A stretch of DNA of 42,820 nt from a virus, in IMG/VR virus record IMGVR_UViG_3300046534_000753, positions 1-42,820 of that record; one strand, given 5' to 3'. Under the pieces are notes generated by a model. The model did no database searches and was not told the origin of the DNA. It worked only from the letters and a program-made list of their open reading frames with translations. Shown piece after piece: positions 6,398-14,456 of this stretch. How positions within the stretch are numbered: position 1 is the stretch's first letter; each line of letters opens with the position of its first letter. Both the position numbers and the translations under genes were made by a program.

Positions 6398-6822
6398 ATA
6401 TCCAAGCATCAATCCTAGCTGGCGCGTTTGCGCTATCGGGGTGCATGTCAGCCGCCCCGCAAGTGTCGCGCGGAGATACAAACGGCGGCAGCGTTGTGGA
6501 AGTCCGGCAGGAGATTGGCGAACTGATATTCTCGGATGAAGTGCTTTGCCTAAGTGCTGGGGTTTACTCGGCGCACACAATGCTCGTTTTGCTGGGGCCG
6601 GATCGCGTCAAGACAAAGCCGTATACTGTCTGGGGCTTCCACGGTGCTGAAAACGCCAATACTGGGCAATGGGCTGAGCGTGGCACTAGAGAACTTGCGG
6701 CAACGTATCCACCACCTCTTGCCCGTTGGTTCTGGGCAAACGCGGCGCACCTTCACGGCGATGATTTTGCCCGCGTTAATGGCGCGTGGATGATTGCCAA
6801 CGGCTTTGCAGGGGAGTGTTGA
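6394..6822 (+). CDS. Phage lipoprotein with a possible ClpP-like/crotonase-type domain
   Basis: This 142-residue protein starts MNIQASILAGAFALSGC, a type II signal peptide with the lipobox LSGC (Cys17), so it should be lipid-anchored. The mature part contains LCLSAG (51-56), WGFHGA (80-85) and YPPPLARWF (105-113). These blocks resemble, in order, the segments of periplasmic ClpP/crotonase-like proteins of Rhodobacteraceae. Those usually read C-x-S-A-C, GFH and YPPxLR-x-WF. The usual SAC is SAG here. It could be a superinfection-exclusion lipoprotein or a modified pseudo-protease. It is coupled by ATGA to the gene before it, and a 23-residue membrane peptide follows it. Confidence 0.7.
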   Translation: MNIQASILAGAFALSGCMSAAPQVSRGDTNGGSVVEVRQEIGELIFSDEVLCLSAGVYSAHTMLVLLGPDRVKTKPYTVWGFHGAENANTGQWAERGTRELAATYPPPLARWFWANAAHLHGDDFARVNGAWMIANGFAGEC

Positions 6823-6823
6823 A

Positions 6824-6895
6824 ATGTGGCTAGGATATGCAATTCCCGCCGCGCTAATTTTCTGGACGCTCCTTGCTGTTTGGGCATTGGGCTAA
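6824..6895 (+). CDS. 23-residue membrane micropeptide
   Basis: The frame encodes MWLGYAIPAALIFWTLLAVWALG with no charged residue, i.e. one membrane-spanning helix. GGAG is placed 7 bases before the ATG, an optimal ribosome site, and the frame begins one base after the stop of the lipoprotein gene. Such peptides can modulate a neighbouring membrane protein. Real translation is likely but unproven. Confidence 0.6.
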   Translation: MWLGYAIPAALIFWTLLAVWALG

Positions 6896-6938
6896 CGCAG
6901 CGACAAAAAACCATCACCTAATGACAAGGATCAAAACC

Positions 6939-7262
6939 ATGCCCCTGCAAAAACGGACTGCAATAGTCTACCACACCTGCGCTATGTCATCGCAAGAGCG
7001 CGTGCCGCACCCCGTTTCGCTGGCCTGCGTTGAGCCTTGGATGACGCCAGACGCCAAGCCCCCGCAGACACTACATGAGCGCGTGCTAGGCGGGTTAAAC
7101 GACGTGCCCCGCACCGCCAGGACCATTGCAGGCAATCTGGGCTTAGACGCGCGCGCAGTGAGTAATCTGCTAAGCGAGCTTTGCCGCAGGGGCGAGTGCA
7201 TCAAAGGCAAACCGCAAAGCAACCGCGCGCATCTTTATCGCCGCGCAAATATGGAGAATTGA
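6939..7262 (+). CDS. Winged-helix DNA-binding protein (107 aa)
   Basis: In this 107-residue protein the C-terminal half is a winged helix: LHERVLGGLNDVPRTARTIA, then GLDARAVSNLLSELCRRGEC and a basic wing ending HLYRR. The N-terminal ~40 residues look extended (AIVYHTCAMSSQERVPHP). AAGGA lies 8 bases before the chosen ATG at 6939. It is probably a transcriptional regulator acting late in the operon; the target is unknown. Confidence 0.75.
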   Translation: MPLQKRTAIVYHTCAMSSQERVPHPVSLACVEPWMTPDAKPPQTLHERVLGGLNDVPRTARTIAGNLGLDARAVSNLLSELCRRGECIKGKPQSNRAHLYRRANMEN

Positions 7263-7266
7263 GAAT

Positions 7267-7578
7267 ATGGGAATTAGATCAGCAGATTTAGTAAAACCCT
7301 TCGCTTGGGGGTTTGCGATTGAAGAGATAGAGATTGGGCCGTATATTGTTCGCGCCTACCACCCGCGCAAGGAAATTGACGGCGGCACAATGTCCGATAA
7401 TGACCTAAGCAAAATTCATTATCACGGCTACATTGACGGCAAGGATTGCAACGAAAGCTGGCTCACCTTAGACGCAGCTTTGGTAGGCTTGATTGTCCGC
7501 CGAAACCTTGGCGCGAATTACCGCCAAATAAACGAACATTTCATGGCAGGATTGAGCGCCTTGAGGTCAGACACGTAA
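7267..7578 (+). CDS. Hypothetical protein (103 aa), last gene of rightward operon
   Basis: This 103-residue protein starts MGIRSADLVKPFAWGFAIEE and looks like a small alpha/beta protein, with strand-rich N-terminal and helical C-terminal (LTLDAALVGLIVRRN) parts. It ends 4 bases before the convergent phosphoesterase gene. The gap shows only a weak inverted match, so how the converging transcripts end is unclear. Family not recognised. Confidence 0.65.
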   Translation: MGIRSADLVKPFAWGFAIEEIEIGPYIVRAYHPRKEIDGGTMSDNDLSKIHYHGYIDGKDCNESWLTLDAALVGLIVRRNLGANYRQINEHFMAGLSALRSDT

Positions 7579-7581
7579 ATT

Positions 7582-8709
7582 TCACAGCAACAACTCAACC
7601 TCTTTAAACCGCCCGCGCTTGGCCGTATCAAACGAGGCCCCGTATATCCCGCTAGTGTCCACGTAACTCATTACCTCTTCGTGCTGAGTCGTGGACACTA
7701 TTGACGGAAACTGTCGCCAGTGCATTCCTGCGAACGTGTCAGATTTTGAGCTGTGAAGGTGGCCCGTGTAAAAATAGTGAAAATCGCTTATTCCATACAG
7801 CGCGCGGAAAGTGTGCTTGATATTCTCAGCCATCTTTTCAGGCTTAACCCCGTGCCCATGATGCGAACAAATAAACAGCCGCCCGCGCTGGAAAATGCCA
7901 TAGTGACTTTCCTGGCCGTTAATCGTCACGCGCGGATTGTTGGCGTATCTCTGCCCTAGCGCAATCAGAACAGGCTGGGGAATGTTGGGGTCGTGGTTGC
8001 CGGGGTTTGATTCATAGATAACTTCGGCGTGAGTTGTCAGCGCCATTTCGATTTGCCAAATTGCGACCTCTATCCCAAGCAACAGGTTTTCGCCGTGACT
8101 GCCTTCGACTTTCAGTTTGTGCAAGCTCCGCACTGTCACGTCTCGGTCGTCGTTAGCGTGGAGCCGGTCGCCGTTGTCTAGAATGAGTGCTGTGTCTGCT
8201 GGGGATAGACTGCCGTGCAACTCGCCGAAGCCCTCTTTGACGCGCTTCACCGCTATCTCTCGGTTGTAAGCTCGGTGCCCCTTGCCCTCGGATATAACCG
8301 CGCCAAGGTGAAAATCTGAGTTGGCGAATAAGTTAACGATATTTTCGCGGGGCCGGTTGCCGAGGATGATTTCGGGGATAGCTAGAACGCCATCAAGCAA
8401 CTTCACGATGCGCTCAGCAACGGCTTCAGGCGCGGCGGGTTCGGGTGCTAGTTGTAGCGAATAGGATATGTCGCCCGCTGGTGTGGTCTTAAGCCAAGCC
8501 GTCTTTGGGACCATGCCCGTTCCCAAGGCTTTCATCGCCGCTTGAATGGCCGGATCTTGGCCCAATATCTTTGACGCGCGGGTCACGCGAGAATTGAGGG
8601 TTTCGCGGGCTAGACCTAACGCCTTTGCGGCTTTGGTGACTGTGCCGTGCGTTTCTACGGCATCAACGGCTTCTTGTGCAAGCTCAGGGGATAGGGGTGG
8701 CGTCGGCAT
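7582..8709 (-). CDS. Calcineurin-like metallophosphoesterase with N-terminal helix-turn-helix
   Basis: This 375-residue protein has an N-terminal segment (about 8-50: VETHGTVTKAAKALGLAR, then ETLNSRVTRA) that is a helix-turn-helix of the terminase-small-subunit or Fis-like kind. The rest is a metallophosphoesterase with the full metal set: SDFHLG (131-136), LDNGDR (177-182), PGNHD (236-240), SHHGHG (282-287) and TGHLHS (315-320). The start at 8709 has GGAG 9 bases upstream; longer frames only extend into the previous gene. It is last in the leftward late transcript. It may process DNA or nucleotides; similar HTH-MPE fusions occur in phages, but their substrate is uncertain. Confidence 0.88.
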   Translation of the reverse strand: MPTPPLSPELAQEAVDAVETHGTVTKAAKALGLARETLNSRVTRASKILGQDPAIQAAMKALGTGMVPKTAWLKTTPAGDISYSLQLAPEPAAPEAVAERIVKLLDGVLAIPEIILGNRPRENIVNLFANSDFHLGAVISEGKGHRAYNREIAVKRVKEGFGELHGSLSPADTALILDNGDRLHANDDRDVTVRSLHKLKVEGSHGENLLLGIEVAIWQIEMALTTHAEVIYESNPGNHDPNIPQPVLIALGQRYANNPRVTINGQESHYGIFQRGRLFICSHHGHGVKPEKMAENIKHTFRALYGISDFHYFYTGHLHSSKSDTFAGMHWRQFPSIVSTTQHEEVMSYVDTSGIYGASFDTAKRGRFKEVELLL

Positions 8710-8974
8710 TTGAGAGTTCTCCAGCAAGGGCCATGTAGCCCGCACCGTCGACGTAGCTGTCGTGGTGTGGTCCATTCACTAGTCGTGCAATCTTCAGCCA
8801 AGCCATGCAAAGCGCAACCTGCTCAGAAGAAACATTCGCGCCGAGAATGACTTGCCAGCCCGTCGCTATGCGCTGGAAGTTTTCAGATGGGGGGCCGTAT
8901 GACGCCGCGCGGGGGCCGCAAACTAGGCTTGTCGCCTCGGCTAGGATTTCGGCGCGGTCGGGGGCGGCGCTCAA
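8684..8974 (-). CDS. DUF6378-like phage protein
   Basis: This protein of about 96 residues has ILAEATSLVCGPRAASYGPP, then ENFQRIATGWQVILG and MAWLKIARL....DSYVDGAGYMALAGEL. That is the common phage family with YG-x-P-x-ENF and D-x-x-D-x-AGY-x-ALA, annotated DUF6378. It is small and all-helical; the role is unknown. I place the start at TTG 8974, which overlaps the upstream stop (TTGA) and has AAGGCGAG in front. It overlaps the phosphoesterase start by 26 bp. Confidence 0.8.
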   Translation of the reverse strand: MSAAPDRAEILAEATSLVCGPRAASYGPPSENFQRIATGWQVILGANVSSEQVALCMAWLKIARLVNGPHHDSYVDGAGYMALAGELSNADATPIP

Positions 8975-9183
8975 GTCAGCTCGCCTTGCGGTGCGATTTC
9001 GCGGCAAGCCGTGTTGGTCCTAGCGACTGGCACGCCCTTCGCAAGAAACGCATCAAGCGCCTCCTGCGCGCGCGGCTGCAACTGCGCTTCGCAATCGGCG
9101 AGTGATTCATATGAATTTTGGCTTTGGAAGGATGCGGGGTCAGCAACGCCAACCAGCCAGACGAACAAAATCATTTCAAACAT
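8971..9183 (-). CDS. Small secreted or membrane-anchored protein (70 aa)
   Basis: This 70-residue protein starts MFEMILFVWLVGVADPASFQ, a short hydrophobic N-terminus that reads as a signal sequence or membrane anchor. The rest (LADCEAQLQPRAQEALDAF, then NTACREI) has two Cys that could form a disulfide in the periplasm. It follows the spanin pair, so it may have an accessory lysis or envelope role. Family unknown. Confidence 0.65.
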   Translation of the reverse strand: MFEMILFVWLVGVADPASFQSQNSYESLADCEAQLQPRAQEALDAFLAKGVPVARTNTACREIAPQGELT

Positions 9184-9195
9184 CGTTATTCTCCC

Positions 9196-9393
9196 TTATT
9201 GCACCGCGTCAAATGTTGAGACCACGTTACGCGCTGCGGCAATAACGGGGCCTGGAGCGCCATTGGTGGCGACTGCTTCGGCAAGTTGGACGATGGGGCC
9301 GCGCAGTGCGTCACTTACGCCCTCGCCGCTCTGCGAAGTCCCGCAGGACGCCAAGGTCATTGTCAACATCGCCAGTGCTAAGGTCCGCTTCAT
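9196..9393 (-). CDS. Rz1: Outer-membrane spanin Rz1-like lipoprotein
   Basis: This 65-residue lipoprotein starts MKRTLALAMLTMTLASC, with lipobox LASC at Cys17. It is encoded in a different frame inside the 3' part of the Rz-like gene (83-bp overlap), the classic arrangement of overlapping spanin genes. It would sit in the outer membrane and fuse it to the inner membrane with the i-spanin. AAGGAAA lies upstream of the ATG. It is less Pro-rich than lambda Rz1, so the call depends largely on lipobox, size and position. Confidence 0.8.
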   Translation of the reverse strand: MKRTLALAMLTMTLASCGTSQSGEGVSDALRGPIVQLAEAVATNGAPGPVIAAARNVVSTFDAVQ

Positions 9394-9553
9394 CGGCCTG
9401 TTTCCTTGTGTTTTGATAATCCTTTAGCGCGTCTGTGGCGGCGTCTATGCGGCCCTCACGCTTTCCAGCGACCCACGTGACCACCAGCAGCATGACAAAG
9501 GCCCCGGCGGCGTTCAGCGCGCGGCCTAGACGTGTGGTGAGAAGCCATGTCAT
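9311..9553 (-). CDS. Rz: Inner-membrane spanin Rz-like protein
   Basis: This 80-residue protein has an N-terminal membrane helix (about 11-28, AAGAFVMLLVVTWVAG) and a charged helical, coiled-coil-like periplasmic part. The ATG at 9553 overlaps the endolysin stop (ATGA) and has GAGGGG upstream. The Rz1-like lipoprotein gene begins inside it. Together they would fuse the two membranes in the last step of lysis. Confidence 0.82.
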   Translation of the reverse strand: MTWLLTTRLGRALNAAGAFVMLLVVTWVAGKREGRIDAATDALKDYQNTRKQADEADLSTGDVDNDLGVLRDFAERRGRK

Positions 9554-10197
9554 CGGTCGCCCCTCGCCCACCGCTTGAGACGCTCCTTAGCCATCCATGC
9601 CAAGCCTGCAATCGCCAAGACCGCGCACGCGATAACGATAATCTGAGCCGTGCCGTCTAGCTGCGACACTGCCGTGCCAGCGCTTGCGACAACGGACAAC
9701 GCAACGCCGGAGCCTGCTTGCAGCGTGGTTGATTGTGCGGGGGATGTGCGAGGGGCTGATACCGTCCGCGCAAACCACGACCGCACGTCAAAGCATGGGC
9801 AAGCCTTGTTGGCGTATTCGTGATGCCCCGACAATTTCAGGTTTGGACCGTGTTCGGCTTGCAGACGTGAGACCAGCCGTCGCAGCGCCTCGCCCTGCTC
9901 TACGGTAAAGTTGTCCTCAAACGAGCCGTCTTTTTCGCCACCGTGACCGCCAAACAAGCTAATGCCGATGGTGCCCGTGTTGTGGCCTTTGACGTGTGCG
10001 CCTGTGCGCTCGACCGGTCGGCCCTCTTTCACAGTGCCGTCGCGGTCAATCAGGAAGTGGTATCCGATATCTGACCAGCCCCGCCCTTCAACATGCCACT
10101 TGCGCACCTCGGCAACCTTTTGCGCCGTGGTTTTGTCGGCCCACCAGTCCGCGCGGGTCGCAGTGCAGTGAATAATGATTTCGCTAATAGGTCTCAC
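9550..10197 (-). CDS. Endolysin: T7-lysozyme-like N-acetylmuramoyl-L-alanine amidase with C-terminal membrane segment
   Basis: This 215-residue protein has an Amidase_2 domain at about 5-145. Expected T7-lysozyme-type residues are visible: zinc ligands His10 (IIIHCTAT), His125 (SGHHEY) and Cys133 (KACPCFD), catalytic Tyr46 (DIGYHF) and Lys131. It cuts the amide bond between muramic acid and the stem peptide. Unusually, a hydrophobic helix near 184-203 followed by a basic tail (KERLKRWARG) ends the protein, so it may be membrane-attached. It lies between holin candidates and spanins. Confidence 0.92.
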   Translation of the reverse strand: MRPISEIIIHCTATRADWWADKTTAQKVAEVRKWHVEGRGWSDIGYHFLIDRDGTVKEGRPVERTGAHVKGHNTGTIGISLFGGHGGEKDGSFEDNFTVEQGEALRRLVSRLQAEHGPNLKLSGHHEYANKACPCFDVRSWFARTVSAPRTSPAQSTTLQAGSGVALSVVASAGTAVSQLDGTAQIIVIACAVLAIAGLAWMAKERLKRWARGDR

Positions 10198-10206
10198 GTC
10201 ATGCTC

Positions 10207-10437
10207 CTATCTGATAATCTCGGGCAGGTTCTTCCAAAGAACCCCGGCAAGTATCACGATTACACCGCCCAGGGCCGAAATGCCAGAAACAAGGTAGCGG
10301 CGTTCTTTCGCTACGTTTGCCGCAACGATCGAAGCAATGCTGGCCTCCATTTTCTTGAACTCAAGTTCAAGTTTGGCTAGGTCGGATTCTGCTGCTTGAA
10401 GCCGCCATGCTGTTTCGCCGCTTGGGGGTGGTGACAT
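10207..10437 (-). CDS. Holin candidate of the XhlA-like type (76 aa)
   Basis: This 76-residue protein has a coiled-coil-like N-terminal half (WRLQAAESDLAKLELEFKKM) and a C-terminal membrane helix (YLVSGISALGGVIVILAGVL) with a short tail. This matches haemolysin XhlA/phage holin-type proteins. The start at 10437 was chosen because GAGG lies 6 bases upstream. It directly precedes the endolysin in the transcript, which supports a holin role. Confidence 0.7.
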   Translation of the reverse strand: MSPPPSGETAWRLQAAESDLAKLELEFKKMEASIASIVAANVAKERRYLVSGISALGGVIVILAGVLWKNLPEIIR

Positions 10438-10445
10438 AACTGGCC

Positions 10446-10871
10446 TCACTTAGGTAATCGTTGAATAGCATAGGCGAGGCACAAGCAAAACGCTAGTGCA
10501 ATGAAACCGGCAAGATATCCGTTGTGCAATTCCAGCGTGGATATCCAGCCGTTGAATCCGACTTCCTCAAACGAGGCCGCAATGGCAACAGGACCGAGCG
10601 CTACGAATGCCGTGTCTTCGATTGAGTCGCGCCCCTTCCAGCCTTGCGTCCACCATTCTATGACGACCGCATAGGCCGCGATTTGCAGCATGGCGACGGG
10701 CCACCGCAAAGGCATTTCGCCGAATATAGCGGACCATCCAATGCAGATTGCCGCGAAGACAGCCGCCGATGCAGTGCAGTGCGACCATTGATTCATAAAG
10801 CCGCCGTAGGGGTCATTCTCAAACTTTGACGGCGTGTTAAGTATCGCCCAGATTGCCCATAAAGCGTTCAC
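10446..10871 (-). CDS. Four-helix membrane protein in the lysis cassette (141 aa)
   Basis: This 141-residue protein has four probable membrane helices near residues 33-51, 57-75, 86-101 and 115-134. It begins MNALWAIWAILNTPSKFEND. It is placed between the tail-fibre block and the holin candidate. It could be a second holin, an antiholin or a membrane anchor for lysis. No family is recognised. Confidence 0.65.
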   Translation of the reverse strand: MNALWAIWAILNTPSKFENDPYGGFMNQWSHCTASAAVFAAICIGWSAIFGEMPLRWPVAMLQIAAYAVVIEWWTQGWKGRDSIEDTAFVALGPVAIAASFEEVGFNGWISTLELHNGYLAGFIALAFCLCLAYAIQRLPK

Positions 10872-10875
10872 GGCG

Positions 10876-11376
10876 TCAAATCCTCAACGCGGGGCTGTTC
10901 GGGTGACATGAGTAAACCCCGTTAACCGTTTTGCTTTCCCTAGCCTCGACCACGAGCGCTTCGCAGGCGTCTGCGAGGGCAGGGTTAGCGCACGTGATGT
11001 TGACGTGATAGCCGGGCACAACAACGCCGGGGGTGGCGACTTCGCCGTCTGCGTTGCGGATAGGCTCAGTTCGCCAGATAGCGCCAACCGGATGCACGTT
11101 TGTGAGGCTTGCGTCTGAGGTCCACGCCTTTGCAGCGTTCATGTCCACATAGACGCCCGCGTCTTTCGCAGCCTGAACAAGTGCAGGGTCGTCGGTCATG
11201 GTCGCAAACGTCTCCCCAGCGGCTTCGTCAGGCGCAACAAGGAAGCCCATAGCAAGGGCTGCGGCTTCGTCTGCGACACTCCAGTGCGGGGTGTATATAA
11301 CGAACCTCCAAGCCAATAGCGCTGCGTCCATTGCGGGTTTGTCTGTCGCAGTGAGGTATAGTTTAAACATGCTCAT
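10876..11376 (-). CDS. Hypothetical protein linked to the tail-fibre genes (166 aa)
   Basis: This 166-residue protein starts MSMFKLYLTATDKPAMDAAL. It is soluble with an alpha/beta pattern, and the second half contains WRTEPIRNADGEVATPGVVV and HVNITC, which suggest a small beta domain. It is coupled to the fibre gene by ATGA, the usual place of a fibre chaperone or a fibre-tip accessory protein. That role is inferred only from position. Confidence 0.65.
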   Translation of the reverse strand: MSMFKLYLTATDKPAMDAALLAWRFVIYTPHWSVADEAAALAMGFLVAPDEAAGETFATMTDDPALVQAAKDAGVYVDMNAAKAWTSDASLTNVHPVGAIWRTEPIRNADGEVATPGVVVPGYHVNITCANPALADACEALVVEARESKTVNGVYSCHPNSPALRI

Positions 11377-13265
11377 GATCCACTAATAACGGCAAGCTGT
11401 GCGTTTGACCAGCCGGGGGATGCAACGGGGCTGGCGTAGGGGCCGATTGAGAAATGGCTGACGCGGATGGGGCGGGTGACGCCGTTTAGGTCGCCAAGGC
11501 GGACTGTCGTAAGTGTCGGCACAGATCCACTAGTGTCTGCAACCGCCGCCGAACCGCTGTACGAAGCCGCAAAATCATTAGCAGAATATCTTGCAGCCGC
11601 TTTGAACGAAATTCCTGAAGCAATGGCAGTGGAGCTAAGCACAGCCTGCGCTGTATCAGATGTTATGGCGTAGCGATTTACATACACGCCCGAAGCCTCG
11701 GCGGCAAAAATGCTTACGCGATCAAAATTATCCCCATCGTCAATCTGTATAAGCCTAGGGAACCCACTCCCGCCCGCCTCATAATCACAAGACCCCTCAA
11801 ACACGAGCGACCCGCTGCCTTGAATAAAGCCGGGGATGCTGTCCGCGATAACGCACGACGCCTCGTCTTTGGCCCGTGCTTCTGCCGCGCCGTATGTGGG
11901 GATGACCGAGGTGGCGACGTGGTACTCCTCCATCTGCGGCATGTAGATGCGGAGGGTTATATCGATAGCGCCGGAGGACCAAGCAAACGATACAGCGGGC
12001 CTGACATAAGCGGTGGTGGCAGAGACTAATGTTTGAACGGTCGAATGCCTTTGATAAGTGGCCGACGGCGTGATTGCGTCGCCAAGGAGTGCAACCAGAA
12101 ACGCGGAGGCCGAACTGTACTCGTAAGAAGCTAACTTTATGTTGTCAATGTTTGTTTCGTCTCCAGCAATGAGTTTAATTCCCATAGATTTTGCCCAAAC
12201 TTCATTTTGAAGAGCAGCAATTTGACTGTTGGTGTCAGAAAACAAAGCAAAATTTCCGAATGGAGTGCCGTCAAACTGTAAGTCTATATAGCTTTCGCCG
12301 TTCTCCACACCAAAACCAGCGACGGTTATGCCAGCTGTCGGGAACCCAGTGGTTGCCCAATTGTTCGGCAAAGACCCCGCGCCAGAAACAACACCAACCG
12401 CAGCCCCCTGCATCGTGTTGTTGCGGAGGCTGTTCACGCCCGCAGGCTCGCCAAGTGTTTGGCCGTCCACGGGCAGGCGGGAGTAATCCCGGCGCAGAGC
12501 GTAGCCAGCAGCCCCACTGGTGGGGAGATAGTCGGTGCCGTCTTTGCTGTTAAGCTGCATTCCGCCGAGGTCGGAGCGGTAAGACCATGCCTTTGTAATA
12601 AAAACAGTCTCGCCCGCTGTGTTGGTGTTCGGACCAAATCTAGGGCCGTTGTTAATGGCCCCGCCAGTTGCTAAGGTGGCGGAAACTTCTAGCCTATACG
12701 CGCTGCCGCCAAGCGCTGTGTTGACAATAACCACGTCGCTCACGTTCGTGGTCGTAATAGCCGCACCCTCTCCCACATCACCGACTACTCGCAAATCTAT
12801 TGTTCCGGGGGAAGTGTCTGCAAGCCGAAAGAGGATTTTGCCCGACGTGCCTGCCGCGTACTCAAAGACCCACGTATACCGTCCTAAGTCTTCAAAACCG
12901 TCTGCTGCAGATTGGGCGGCGTCTGCTGATGCACCACCGGATGTAACCTCCAAACCACTTGCGGTATCTGCAATAGTGGAGCCTCCGCTAGTGGACCACG
13001 CCGCTACTGTCGGTATGCTGTCGTGTTGGAGATTATGCAGCCCCCACTTCAGCACCCCATCCTTGTCAATCGTGGTAGCAAGGCCAAGCGCCACGCTGGT
13101 CATTAGCTCAGACAGATTGTCCGAAACCTCCGGCCCGCTCGTCAGGTATTTGTTCTTTGGCGTGTCGAGGACGAAATACGGGCGCACCCCAAATTGCGCA
13201 AACGCAGCCGTGCCCGCAAGGATGTTGCGAACCGACAAGCTAAGGCCGAGCGATAAACTCATCAT
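11373..13265 (-). CDS. Tail fibre or spike protein, distal (630 aa)
   Basis: This 630-residue Gly/Ala/Ser/Thr-rich protein has many short beta strands and almost no charged helices. The middle (about 85-240) looks like a carbohydrate-binding jelly-roll domain, and a second similar block follows near 280-450. The end (YSANDFAASYSGSAAVADT, then FSIGPYASP) resembles the C-terminal part of concanavalin-like head-fibre proteins. It follows the likely proximal fibre protein with an ATGA overlap and probably binds a surface glycan of the host. Exact fold not identified. Confidence 0.75.
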   Translation of the reverse strand: MMSLSLGLSLSVRNILAGTAAFAQFGVRPYFVLDTPKNKYLTSGPEVSDNLSELMTSVALGLATTIDKDGVLKWGLHNLQHDSIPTVAAWSTSGGSTIADTASGLEVTSGGASADAAQSAADGFEDLGRYTWVFEYAAGTSGKILFRLADTSPGTIDLRVVGDVGEGAAITTTNVSDVVIVNTALGGSAYRLEVSATLATGGAINNGPRFGPNTNTAGETVFITKAWSYRSDLGGMQLNSKDGTDYLPTSGAAGYALRRDYSRLPVDGQTLGEPAGVNSLRNNTMQGAAVGVVSGAGSLPNNWATTGFPTAGITVAGFGVENGESYIDLQFDGTPFGNFALFSDTNSQIAALQNEVWAKSMGIKLIAGDETNIDNIKLASYEYSSASAFLVALLGDAITPSATYQRHSTVQTLVSATTAYVRPAVSFAWSSGAIDITLRIYMPQMEEYHVATSVIPTYGAAEARAKDEASCVIADSIPGFIQGSGSLVFEGSCDYEAGGSGFPRLIQIDDGDNFDRVSIFAAEASGVYVNRYAITSDTAQAVLSSTAIASGISFKAAARYSANDFAASYSGSAAVADTSGSVPTLTTVRLGDLNGVTRPIRVSHFSIGPYASPVASPGWSNAQLAVISGS

Positions 13266-14452
13266 GCCTTGACCTCCGTTATGGATAGGCTCGTTTTAAG
13301 AACGCCGCCGCCTATTCGTGCGCCGCTCGTTCCATTGATTGTGACAGTCGTTGATGTTGTAGGCCCAACGCGGATCTTAAAAGTCGTCTCTGACGTTGTT
13401 CCCGCCGCAATTTCAAAATCAAAGGCCATGCTTTTAAGCGCGGCATTTTGTGGGTTGTAGTCCCAGATCTGGGCCAGCGCGTTGGCTGTAGAGTCTTGGA
13501 AAAGTGCTAGAGAAACCCGCGCAGCACCGCTGGTGGAGTACTGAACGCTTCCAGCTATGCGCAAGCGATTGCCTGAAGCCGTGGGCGTGATTGCCGCCGT
13601 TATGACCTCGAAACCTTCCGAGTTCTGGGATATAGTGTCGTCAAGGGGAGACTGCGTTGTCCCTGTGCTGGCTGTGGCTGTTTCTGCATAGACCGTTTGC
13701 ACGACCCCGTGCGCGTCAACATAGGCTTTTGTAGATTGCTGCGATGGAACAGACAGCGGGTCGTTAGACGCCATGTTGTCTTCGTCCAAAACCTCCGCAA
13801 CGGGCGTTGTGTGCCAGTTTGTCCCGTCACAAAACACGCGCGCCCAGCCGTTAACAACTAAAGTTGCCGCGCCGTCTATTGTTTCGCTGCCCGCTGGGTC
13901 AATCGTGACTACAACTCCGCCAACAGATTTTGCATAGAACGTAAACCCGTCTCCGAGCGTAGCTGCCTCAGTCAGCGCCAGCGTTAGCGCGTTGGTGCAT
14001 CGGATTAACTTTGTCTTATCCGCCGCGACAACGGTATAGCCCGCCGTTTTGGTTATAACCTCGAAATTCACCGATGCGTTCGCGTCAACTCGCTCAATCG
14101 CAGATTGCACGTTATCCTCGGGGATAGAAGTCGTCGGCGCAAACGTAATGCTTGACGCACCCGTAGCGTCACCCGTGACCCGTCGCACGGGGTCAATCGT
14201 GTAAAGCGTTGCGTCCGCCGCGTCGTCAACGCGAACCTTCGCCGCCGTTGCCGCGCCGTAATAGACTGCCGCGAACACGCCCCCGCTATCCGCAACCAAT
14301 GGCGTTGGATGGGCGACTGACAGTGCGTCGTCAGAATATACCGTCAGGGGCGTTGTGGTTCCCGTGGCGAAGAAATACGCCTTAGCCCCTGATACGGGGT
14401 CGCCCGATGAATCAAAAGCGCGGAGGCGGTTAATGTCTAGCTGGTCGGCCAT
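13262..14452 (-). CDS. Tail fibre/spike protein with tail-attachment N-terminus (396 aa)
   Basis: This 396-residue protein begins MADQLDINRLRAFDSSGDPV and then GAKAYFFATGTTTPLTVYSD. That N-terminal adaptor (about 1-75) is seen in many podovirus fibres and spikes and attaches them to the particle. A repetitive strand-rich centre follows (around 110-210), then a C-terminal beta domain (270-395) rich in Ser/Thr/Ala. It is co-translated with the longer fibre gene, so the two may form one receptor-binding complex. Confidence 0.85.
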   Translation of the reverse strand: MADQLDINRLRAFDSSGDPVSGAKAYFFATGTTTPLTVYSDDALSVAHPTPLVADSGGVFAAVYYGAATAAKVRVDDAADATLYTIDPVRRVTGDATGASSITFAPTTSIPEDNVQSAIERVDANASVNFEVITKTAGYTVVAADKTKLIRCTNALTLALTEAATLGDGFTFYAKSVGGVVVTIDPAGSETIDGAATLVVNGWARVFCDGTNWHTTPVAEVLDEDNMASNDPLSVPSQQSTKAYVDAHGVVQTVYAETATASTGTTQSPLDDTISQNSEGFEVITAAITPTASGNRLRIAGSVQYSTSGAARVSLALFQDSTANALAQIWDYNPQNAALKSMAFDFEIAAGTTSETTFKIRVGPTTSTTVTINGTSGARIGGGVLKTSLSITEVKA

Positions 14453-14456
14453 GTTG

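Noticed and set aside
12619-13272. 217-codon plus-strand open frame
   Set aside because: Antisense to the fibre gene; low-complexity Ser/Pro/Thr content and no promoter or ribosome site.
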